A stretch of 7,397 bases of DNA from contig JAITIT010000027.1 of the NCBI GenBank assembly GCA_031279295.1, positions 1-7,397 on the forward strand, given 5' to 3'. The notes beneath the pieces were generated by a model, which did no database searches, was not told the DNA's origin, and was given only the letters and a program-made list of their open reading frames with translations. The position numbers and the translations under genes are program-made. The stretch comes from Holosporales bacterium (lineage in GTDB: Bacteria > Pseudomonadota > Alphaproteobacteria > RUG11792). Of this stretch, positions 1-5,294 are shown in pieces. Each line of letters starts with the position of its first letter. The first letter of the stretch is position 1.

Positions 1-135
1 TGGCAGATAGGTGTGGTAATGTGCCTCATGAACATATCATTTGTGATGGCGTATTCTTTCTCTGGGCTTTACCTGAAGCATATCCTCGGCGCTACTGCAA
101 TAAGCATAGGTGTGCTGGAAGAGCTAAATGTTTAA
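1..135 (+). pseudogene. Probable remnant of a major facilitator superfamily transporter (N-terminal piece only)
   Basis: The forward frame is open from the window edge and ends at TAA 133-135. Its 44 residues contain one hydrophobic segment (from about MNISFVMAYSF) followed by LYLKHILGATAISIGVLEE. That pattern, a first membrane helix, then LYL, then LGA and IGVLE, is what I associate with the start of MFS transporters, where a further 350 or so residues should follow. Here a stop comes directly after the motif, and I could not find a continuation in any frame of 136-304. I infer a truncated or decayed transporter gene. The 5' end lies outside the window or at one of the ATGs at 19 or 28. It could instead be a real short membrane peptide or the 3' end of an unrelated gene. 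Confidence 0.42.
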
Positions 136-142
136 ATGATGT

Positions 143-168
143 TCTATAGACATAATCTATAGACACAG
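143..168. repeat. Two tandem 13-bp units, each containing the palindrome TCTATAGA
   Basis: Units at 143-155 and 156-168 match at 11 of 13 positions, and both begin with TCTATAGACA. The first eight bases of each unit form a perfect palindrome. The pair sits just downstream of the putative transporter remnant and about 90 bp upstream of the tRNA promoter. It could be a small slippage duplication or a two-site operator; the sequence alone does not decide. Confidence 0.5.
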
Positions 169-259
169 CATTATACAACGGCCTCTCTCCATCTCTGATT
201 AGGACCACATGCTATCATTAGCTACATCCTTAGTGTGAAGATTAAGGCAGATTCCTCAG

Positions 260-288
260 TTGAGCTATGCTATGAATTTGTGTAGAAT
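260..288 (+). promoter_or_regulatory. Sigma70-type promoter for tRNA-Met and probably the efp cluster
   Basis: A -35 box TTGAGC (260-265) and a -10 box TAGAAT (283-288) are separated by exactly 17 bp. The hexamers match the sigma70 consensus at four and five of six positions respectively. The predicted start near 295 lies about 10 nt before the mature tRNA 5' end, as expected for a short tRNA leader. No terminator is visible between the tRNA and efp, so this promoter could also drive the genes downstream. Confidence 0.6.
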
Positions 289-304
289 GTGACACGTAGT
301 AGTC

Positions 305-381
305 GGCGGAGTAGCTCAGCTGGTTAGAGCAGCGGAATCATAATCCGCGTGTCGGGGGTTCAAGTCCCTCCTCCGCTACCA
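305..381 (+). tRNA. tRNA-Met (anticodon CAT), elongator type
   Basis: A full cloverleaf of 77 nt can be drawn. The acceptor stem pairs 305-311 with 371-377 (six Watson-Crick pairs plus a terminal G-U). The D stem is GCTC/GAGC (314-317 and 327-330). The anticodon stem GCGGA/TCCGC (332-336 and 344-348) closes the loop ATCATAA, with CAT at 339-341. The T stem is GGGGG/CCCTC (354-358 and 366-370) around TTCAAGT. The discriminator is A378 and CCA is encoded at 379-381. A CAT anticodon could mean initiator Met, elongator Met or lysidine-modified Ile. The base 1-72 pair is not the C-A mismatch of an initiator, and the body resembles alphaproteobacterial elongator tRNA-Met as I recall it. efp starts 22 nt after the CCA. 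Confidence 0.95.
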
Positions 382-403
382 CGATATTTTCCTGGGATCT
401 GGT

Positions 404-967
404 ATGAAGATTAATTCAAATGATATTAAGGTAGGGAATGTTCTAGAACACAACTCCAGGCTGTGGGTTGTTACAAAGACGATGCACGTTCAGCCTGGCA
501 AAGGTGGTGCGTTCATGCAGGTCGAGATGAAGGAGCTAAAGACTGGCACCAAGCTGAATGAGCGCTTCAGGGCGGCAGATACCGTAGAAAAAGTATTCCT
601 CGATGAAGTGGCATTTCAGTTTCTGTACAGAGATGGAGATACCCTACACTTCATGAACCAAGGTACATTTGAGCAGGTGCAGCTACCATCGGATCTAGTT
701 GGAAAGGGAGCTGCGTTCTTGTCTGATGGAATGACAGTCAACATCTGCATGTATGAGAACGAACCGATCAGCATATCATTGCCATCTACAGTCATACTGG
801 AAGTTGTAGAGGCGGAGCCGGTTGTTAAAGGGCAAACTGCAACGTCTTCGTATAAACCAGCTACACTATCAAATGGAGTTAGAACCATGGTCCCACCCCA
901 CATAGAAATTGGAACGATGGTAGTCATAGATACAACCGACGCTACATATGTCGAGAGAGCGAAGTAG
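404..967 (+). CDS. efp: Elongation factor P
   Basis: The 187-residue product has the length and three-domain beta-barrel layout of bacterial EF-P, the factor that binds between the P and E sites of ribosomes stalled on consecutive prolines and stimulates peptide bond formation. The N-terminal KOW-like domain holds the tip loop HVQPGKGGAF, with Lys33 at the position that E. coli modifies by beta-lysylation (its Lys34). The middle OB domain includes DGDTLHFMNQGTFEQ (about residues 77-91). The C-terminal OB domain carries the family signature KGQTATSSYKPATLSNG, ending in YVERAK. The start ATG is preceded only by a weak GGGA (394-397). The gene lies 22 nt behind tRNA-Met and 4 nt ahead of the SuhB-like gene, so the three are probably cotranscribed. 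No EF-P lysyltransferase gene is present in this window. Confidence 0.97.
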   Translation: MKINSNDIKVGNVLEHNSRLWVVTKTMHVQPGKGGAFMQVEMKELKTGTKLNERFRAADTVEKVFLDEVAFQFLYRDGDTLHFMNQGTFEQVQLPSDLVGKGAAFLSDGMTVNICMYENEPISISLPSTVILEVVEAEPVVKGQTATSSYKPATLSNGVRTMVPPHIEIGTMVVIDTTDATYVERAK

Positions 968-971
968 CTAG

Positions 972-1718
972 ATGCACGATGGTGGACGCCTATTTATCAT
1001 GACAAAGGCTGCCGAAAAGGCTGCAAGTCGACTTGTCAGAGATTTTGGGGAACTGGAGAAGTTGCAAGCATCGCGGAAGAGTCTAAGAAATTTTGTGACG
1101 TCCGCCGATAAGAATACCGAAGACAAGATAATGTATGAGCTGTCGAAGGCACGACCTGGATATTCCTTCCTGTGCGAGGAGTCTGGTGTTACCGAGAATG
1201 AGAATAAGTCATCAGTATGGATCGTAGACCCGATTGCCGGGACAGACAACTTCATGAGGGGAATCCCATTCTTCGCCATCAACATAGCACTCAGGGAGAA
1301 TTGCAAGGTTGTAGCTGGAGTGACGTACGACCCGATGCGTAGAGAGTGCTTTAAAGCAGAGGTGGGGGCTGGAGCGTATCTCGGAAACCACTGTAGACTA
1401 CGTGTATCCGGCAGGGAGAAGATATCAGAAGCGGTCGTGGCGGTATGGGCGAATTATAATGTTGACATATCGCTTGCAGAGCGTGGTACGATAATCAGGA
1501 GAACTGGATCGATTGCACTTGATATCGCGTATCTCGCCACCGGAAAATACGATGCTGTCGTTGTTACTGGAGCACGGGTGTGGGATATAGCAAGTGGTGA
1601 AATCCTCATTCGTGAATCCGGCGGATTCTGGGATGTGCGGCAAGTTGGAGACGACACATACGATGTCACTGCTGCATCATCCATGAAGCTGTTAAACGCC
1701 GTGAAAGAATGCTTATAG
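972..1718 (+). CDS. suhB: Inositol monophosphatase family protein (SuhB-like) with an altered metal site
   Basis: The 248-residue protein belongs to the Mg-dependent FIG/IMPase phosphatase superfamily, whose members hydrolyse inositol 1-phosphate and related sugar or nucleotide phosphates; E. coli SuhB also acts in rRNA antitermination. Visible motifs, in order: VTSADKNTE (42-50), the metal-binding CEESG (68-72, Glu69/Glu70), WIVDPIAGTDNF (83-94), GIPFFAINIAL, and the C-terminal VWDIASGE with Asp205. The usual central motif is DPIDGT, with both Asp residues holding metal. Here the second is Ala89 (codon GCC 1236-1238), so catalysis may be weak, altered or lost. The frame is intact and otherwise well conserved, which argues against simple decay. 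ATG 972 is only 4 nt after efp; ATG 999 is an alternative, but relatives extend about this far upstream. efp followed by a suhB-like gene is a pairing I recall in other alphaproteobacteria. Confidence 0.92.
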   Translation: MHDGGRLFIMTKAAEKAASRLVRDFGELEKLQASRKSLRNFVTSADKNTEDKIMYELSKARPGYSFLCEESGVTENENKSSVWIVDPIAGTDNFMRGIPFFAINIALRENCKVVAGVTYDPMRRECFKAEVGAGAYLGNHCRLRVSGREKISEAVVAVWANYNVDISLAERGTIIRRTGSIALDIAYLATGKYDAVVVTGARVWDIASGEILIRESGGFWDVRQVGDDTYDVTAASSMKLLNAVKECL

Positions 1719-1810
1719 AGACCGATCGAGATAAGTACGTAAATTGGAAACTTTTTGAGAGAGCGCAACTGAGGATAATCTTACTGATATGATTGTCGAT
1801 CGAGGGCATA

Positions 1811-2464
1811 GTGAAGGCAGCTGACGAAACAGGCGTGAGAGGTGAGCTTATAACATTTGAAGGGGGAGAAGGGAGTGGGAAAAGCACTCAGGCGAGACTC
1901 TTATATGACCGTTTAGTTGCAGCAGGGTTGGATGCAGTTTTTGTACACGAACCTGGTAGTACGCCCGTCGCAGAAGCAATAAGACCTGTCCTGCTGAAAG
2001 GAGGACCTGGTGGGATAAACCCTACTACAGAGGCCCTTTTGTTCCTAGCCGCAAGATCGGATCTGTGGTTTCGTACGATCATACCAGCATTGAATGCCGG
2101 CAAAATCGTTATTAGCGATAGGTCCCAGGATTCCACGGTAGTTTACCAAGGAATCTGTAATGAGGTTAACCTTACAGTGATAGATCTCATTTATCGATTA
2201 TTCGCAGGTGATATAACTCCTAATAGAACTTATCTTCTCGACATAGATCCATCAGTTGGTATTGCTAGATCCTTATCTCGGATCGGCAATGATGAGACGA
2301 GGTTTGAGGAGAAAGGTCGGAGTTATCACGAGAAGGTTAGATCTGCATTTCTGGAACTAGCGCGAAAGAATCCAGAGAGATTCCTAGTATTAGATGGAAC
2401 CCTTCCTATATCTGAGTTACACGACATGATCGTTTCAGATGTGAAATCGCTCGGCATTGGATAG
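1811..2464 (+). CDS. tmk: Thymidylate kinase (dTMP kinase)
   Basis: This enzyme phosphorylates dTMP to dTDP with ATP, a required step in dTTP supply. The P-loop GGEGSGKST (18-26 from this start) follows ITFE, the usual TMK opening. Next come HEPGSTP (46-52; REPGGTP in most relatives), ALLFLAARSDL with the nucleotide-site Arg, DRSQDSTVVYQG (103-114; the DR[YFH] motif), LLDIDP, and a LID region around DETRFEEK. The total of about 217 residues is close to the family norm. The start is uncertain: the frame allows TTG 1793, GTG 1811 (chosen because GAGGG at 1802-1806 lies just upstream) and GTG 1835, which would give the most typical short N-terminus. The gene lies about 90 nt after the SuhB-like gene and a hairpin follows its stop. 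GATAAT at 1774-1779 resembles a -10 box but lacks a convincing -35. The Ser in DRS and His in HEP are slightly unusual. Confidence 0.95.
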   Translation: MKAADETGVRGELITFEGGEGSGKSTQARLLYDRLVAAGLDAVFVHEPGSTPVAEAIRPVLLKGGPGGINPTTEALLFLAARSDLWFRTIIPALNAGKIVISDRSQDSTVVYQGICNEVNLTVIDLIYRLFAGDITPNRTYLLDIDPSVGIARSLSRIGNDETRFEEKGRSYHEKVRSAFLELARKNPERFLVLDGTLPISELHDMIVSDVKSLGIG

Positions 2465-2471
2465 CACAGAA

Positions 2472-2531
2472 GTTACCACAAGAGATCTCTAAAATATTTC
2501 AAATCACCCGAGGGCATGGTAACGTTTTTTT
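2472..2531 (+). terminator. Possible intrinsic terminator after tmk, long-loop hairpin with T7
   Basis: GTTACCA (2472-2478) pairs perfectly with TGGTAAC (2517-2523), and a run of seven T residues follows at 2525-2531 after one G. The 38-nt loop is longer than usual, but it contains the palindrome AGAGATCTCT (2481-2490), which could fold locally and bring the stem arms together. The position 8 nt after the tmk stop suits the end of the tRNA-efp-suhB-tmk unit. The stem has only three G-C pairs, so efficiency is uncertain. Confidence 0.45.
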
Positions 2532-2581
2532 AGGCACGTAGGTGGTATGCATAGCATATCCCGTATCTCGGCGACGTTGCA

Positions 2582-4207
2582 GTGAAAGCTCCTTGGCTCC
2601 TTGTGGTAGTATGCTTTATCACTACATCGTGTGACCAGCTCGTAAGGACGAAGTACCTCTCATCAGATCTAGGCAGTGACTCAGTCTCTAAGTTTACGAA
2701 ACCAGCGATGGATGAGGAAGATTATGTGACCCGTAGAAAGAGTGAACCGCAGGTTGTAATACCGGCGGAACTTAAGCAGGATGTGTCGCTCTCATTAAGC
2801 GAGAACGTACCTATAAAATCAGTGCTTTACGAAACAGCGAAAAAGCTGAATATCAGCTTTCAGATGGATCCCTCGATAAACTCGAGGGTTATCTTTCAGG
2901 CGAGGAGGCGTCCATTCATAGAGGTCCTCGATGCTGTCTGTGATATGACCAACCTGAGGTATACAATATCTGGATGCCTGGTAAGGGTCGAAAATGATAC
3001 ACCGTATTCACATTCGTACAGCGCGCAATTTTTGAATATATCACGTGATAGCGAAAACAAGGTTTCGATTACTACTGAGATCAGCTCTACACCTGGTGGT
3101 ACGACGGATTCTAAAGGCACCACTCAGCAGGACAGCAATGTTTCGATCAAGGCTAAGAGTGACTTCTGGCAGGAGCTGGAAGATGGGCTTAAAGTTATCA
3201 TCGGAGCTGATTCAAAGAATCAGACACGCTACGCCGTAAACAGGCAATCAGGCGTTATCACGGTATGCGCCAACTCAAAGATACACCGTCACGTACGAGA
3301 GTACATTGAGCAGATCAAATGCTCTACGATGAGTCAGGTACTGATAGAGGCGAAGATTATTGAGGTTACTCTGAAAAATGAGTACAGACGTGGAATCGAC
3401 TGGGCTCTACTCGGTGGACGATTTAATCTGTCTGGCAAGCTCCTACAAAATTCAGGCGATGGGATTAATAACATCGGCGCACATGGTGATCCACTTAAGC
3501 TTAGCTTTAGTACCAATAAGGGCGACATAACCAACATGAATTCAATAGTGGGGGCACTAGAAGAATTCGGCTCCACACGGACCATCTCAAATCCCAGGAT
3601 AACAGCAATGAATAATCAGGCAGCTGTGCTGAAGGTTGCACAGAACCATGTGTATTTCAAACTGAACTACGAAAAGAATTATGTGAATGATAACAACAAT
3701 CGGCAGGAGGTCGCTGTGTCGAGTGATATCAAAACAGTGCCACTTGGACTCGTCATGTTTGTGCAACCATCAATCGATGTGGCAATGGGGACAATTACGC
3801 TGTTCCTACGTCCGACTATCACTAAACTCGCAAGTTCAGTGAATGATCCGGCTGTCAACATCGCAATGAAGAGCAGTGCGGCCGGAGATATAGCAGAAGC
3901 TGACAGGTCAAAGATTCCCGTGACAGAGGTGAGGGAAGTTGTTTCAGTCCTGAAACTAAATGATGGAGAAGTGGCGGTCTTGGGAGGCTTCATGGAGATC
4001 AGATCATCTAAAAGCAAATCCGGCATTCCTGGATACAGCGATATTCCCATTGCCGGAGAGCTGGTATCATCGCATGGGATGGGAGATCAAATTGTGGAAC
4101 TGGTTGTACTCATCAAAGTACGTATTGCGAATTACCCACTACACCAGAGGGCTGCCGATATCAAACTCCAACGTTTCGTTCCAGATCCACGACCGTTCAA
4201 CGCATAG
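2582..4207 (+). CDS. Secretin family outer-membrane lipoprotein (MshL/PilQ/GspD type)
   Basis: The 541-residue product looks like a secretin, the multimeric outer-membrane gate of type IV pilus and type II secretion machines. It begins with a short basic n-region and hydrophobic stretch ending FITTSC, an acceptable though not ideal lipobox (Cys17). Residues about 66-137 form an STN/N0-like domain (SENVPIKSVLYETAKKLN). Residues 140-250 look like an N1-type domain with a Ser/Thr/Gly-rich insert (168-188) and then KSDFWQELEDGLKVIIG and YAVNRQSGVITV, an arrangement I associate with MshL. The C-terminal secretin domain (about 250-515) includes QVLIEAKIIEV, ISNPRITAMNNQAAVLKV, DGEVAVLGGF (461-470) and GIPGYSDIPIAGEL. 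GTG 2582 is the first possible start, since the frame is closed by TAG at 2552; no clear ribosome site precedes it. No pilus or secretion partner genes flank it. Confidence 0.92.
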   Translation: MKAPWLLVVVCFITTSCDQLVRTKYLSSDLGSDSVSKFTKPAMDEEDYVTRRKSEPQVVIPAELKQDVSLSLSENVPIKSVLYETAKKLNISFQMDPSINSRVIFQARRRPFIEVLDAVCDMTNLRYTISGCLVRVENDTPYSHSYSAQFLNISRDSENKVSITTEISSTPGGTTDSKGTTQQDSNVSIKAKSDFWQELEDGLKVIIGADSKNQTRYAVNRQSGVITVCANSKIHRHVREYIEQIKCSTMSQVLIEAKIIEVTLKNEYRRGIDWALLGGRFNLSGKLLQNSGDGINNIGAHGDPLKLSFSTNKGDITNMNSIVGALEEFGSTRTISNPRITAMNNQAAVLKVAQNHVYFKLNYEKNYVNDNNNRQEVAVSSDIKTVPLGLVMFVQPSIDVAMGTITLFLRPTITKLASSVNDPAVNIAMKSSAAGDIAEADRSKIPVTEVREVVSVLKLNDGEVAVLGGFMEIRSSKSKSGIPGYSDIPIAGELVSSHGMGDQIVELVVLIKVRIANYPLHQRAADIKLQRFVPDPRPFNA

Positions 4208-4212
4208 CTTCA

Positions 4213-5004
4213 TCACACAAAAAACATCACTGCACCAATGAGGATTCTGTAGATGGCCACTACTGCAAACCCATGAGCTTCCATATACCTGATGCATGGG
4301 TGAATCATTACGATACTTATGACAGATGTCAGGATTATCCCAGTTAATGCCTCATCCTGGAAGCACCGGAAATTGCCGCATTTGTAAGCCTCGAATAACT
4401 CCAACGTTAGTGAACCAGCTATGCTTGGAATAGCTAAGAGCAGTGCAAATTTAATTGAGTGCTTCCTATCAAGTGATAGCATCCTCGCAGCTGTGATGCA
4501 TATCCCAAGGCGACTCACTCCTGGAAAGATAGACACCGATTGGAACACACCTATGATAAATGATTTGAGGAGTGGTATGCTCGCAACGTTCATCTTACTG
4601 AGACGAGGTTGTGTACACGATAGTTTGTCGATCACAGTCAGCAAAATTCCGCAGCATATACATGCGGTTCCCATGATCTTGGGAGAGCTGAATTCCTTCA
4701 CAAAATCCCTAGCACAGAACCCTAAGATTACTACCGGGATGGTACCCAACATAAGTTGCGGGAGGCACGTATCGGCGATCCTTTTTTTGCGTGATACAAG
4801 TCCGCGGAACATGTCTGCTATATCGGCATGAAAGTATATGAGGAGAGATATGAGACTACCAACATGTAGTGCAATTTTGATGGCGAACGAAAACGAACTA
4901 ATGCCAAAGACCGCGGAGAAGAAGTGGAGATTGACAGAGGAGCTTACTGGAATAACCTCTGAGATTCCCTGGACAATGCTTAGGAACAGTATGTTAAGAT
5001 CCAT
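4213..5004 (-). CDS. uppP: Undecaprenyl-diphosphate phosphatase (BacA/UppP family) with atypical motif 1
   Basis: This is a polytopic inner-membrane protein of 263 residues, the family's usual size. The family removes a phosphate from undecaprenyl diphosphate so that the lipid carrier can be reused for cell-envelope glycan assembly. Motif 1 is QGISEVIPVSSSVNL (12-26), containing Glu16. Motif 2 is FPGVSRLG (160-167), with Arg165 matching the catalytic Arg of E. coli (Arg174). Most relatives read PVSSSGH in motif 1; here Gly-His is replaced by Val24-Asn25, which removes the His thought to take part in catalysis (His30 in E. coli). His27 lies two residues further on. The ATG follows the xseB stop by 7 nt, so the two genes probably form one transcript. 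The stop converges on the secretin gene, 5 bp away. Confidence 0.93.
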   Translation of the reverse strand: MDLNILFLSIVQGISEVIPVSSSVNLHFFSAVFGISSFSFAIKIALHVGSLISLLIYFHADIADMFRGLVSRKKRIADTCLPQLMLGTIPVVILGFCARDFVKEFSSPKIMGTACICCGILLTVIDKLSCTQPRLSKMNVASIPLLKSFIIGVFQSVSIFPGVSRLGICITAARMLSLDRKHSIKFALLLAIPSIAGSLTLELFEAYKCGNFRCFQDEALTGIILTSVISIVMIHPCIRYMEAHGFAVVAIYRILIGAVMFFV

Positions 5005-5011
5005 AGGGTTG

Positions 5012-5206
5012 CTACTCGCTCTTGTCGGACAGCATCTCTATCTTCAGCTGCGCGTCCTTCAGTTTCTGCTCACAGAATTTTCTGAGCTCAGCACCTCGCT
5101 CAAAAGCCTTAACCGCATCCGCCAGTGGCATTTTCCCACACTCCAGAGCCTTCACGATTTCTTCCAACTCACCGATAGCCTGCTCAAATGTCAAATCGTC
5201 AGTCAT
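5012..5206 (-). CDS. xseB: Exodeoxyribonuclease VII small subunit
   Basis: The 64-residue protein matches XseB, which assembles in several copies on the XseA large subunit to make exonuclease VII, a metal-independent single-strand DNA exonuclease used in repair. The family core is clear: LTFEQAIGELEEIVKALECGKMPLADAVKAFERG, then a second helix ending in the EQKLKDAQLKIE region (the Glu-Leu-Glu-Glu-Ile-Val and Phe-Glu-Arg-Gly elements are typical). I chose ATG at 5206; TTG at 5215 would add three residues (MND). Only a weak GAAAG lies upstream. It is followed by uppP after 7 nt and is transcribed divergently from typA. The XseA gene is not in this window. Confidence 0.93.
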   Translation of the reverse strand: MTDDLTFEQAIGELEEIVKALECGKMPLADAVKAFERGAELRKFCEQKLKDAQLKIEMLSDKSE

Positions 5207-5216
5207 GTCATTCAAC

Positions 5217-5245
5217 TTTCAGGGCAACCGAATCTATGGTATTAT
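5217..5245 (+). promoter_or_regulatory. Extended -10 promoter of typA
   Basis: The hexamer TATTAT (5240-5245) is preceded by TGG, giving the TGn arrangement of an extended -10 promoter. A weak -35-like TTTCAG lies at 5217-5222 with 17-bp spacing. The predicted start near 5252 leaves a leader of about 43 nt to the typA ATG at 5295. Most of the hexamer is shared, on the other strand, with the xseB -10 box. Confidence 0.5.
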
Positions 5246-5246
5246 A
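5241..5246 (-). promoter_or_regulatory. Consensus -10 box of the xseB-uppP promoter
   Basis: On the minus strand this hexamer reads TATAAT, a perfect sigma70 -10 element. Transcription would start near 5234, giving a leader of about 28 nt to the xseB ATG. I cannot find a good -35 box at 16-18 bp spacing, so the promoter may be weak or may need an activator. It overlaps the typA -10 element by five bases. Confidence 0.45.
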
Positions 5247-5294
5247 GCGCACGATAAGGGGATGGTGTTGCACTGTTTATACAATTTGAGGAAC

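Noticed and set aside
305..381. Initiator tRNA-Met or lysidine-type tRNA-Ile(CAT)
   Set aside because: The first acceptor pair is G-U rather than the initiator's C-A mismatch, and the body resembles alphaproteobacterial elongator Met more than tRNA-Ile2. Ile2 is not fully excluded without a tRNA classifier.
1744..1779. A separate tmk promoter (TTGGAA or TTGAGA with GATAAT)
   Set aside because: The -10-like box is good, but the candidate -35 boxes lie 24 or 13 bp away, outside the workable spacing.
2528..2557. A promoter just before the secretin gene (TTTAGG with TAGCAT)
   Set aside because: Both hexamers match the consensus poorly and the -35 falls in the terminator's T tract, so support is too weak to list.
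3679..4050. A 123-residue minus-strand open frame inside the secretin gene
   Set aside because: The plus strand carries the conserved secretin domain; the antisense frame has no independent support.
4421..4831. A 136-residue plus-strand open frame inside uppP
   Set aside because: The minus strand encodes conserved UppP motifs; this frame is its complement and has no recognisable domain.
5022..5294. A 91-residue N-terminal extension of TypA
   Set aside because: It lies antisense to the clearly real xseB gene, is Ser-rich shadow sequence, and would sit ahead of the standard TypA N-terminus at 5295.
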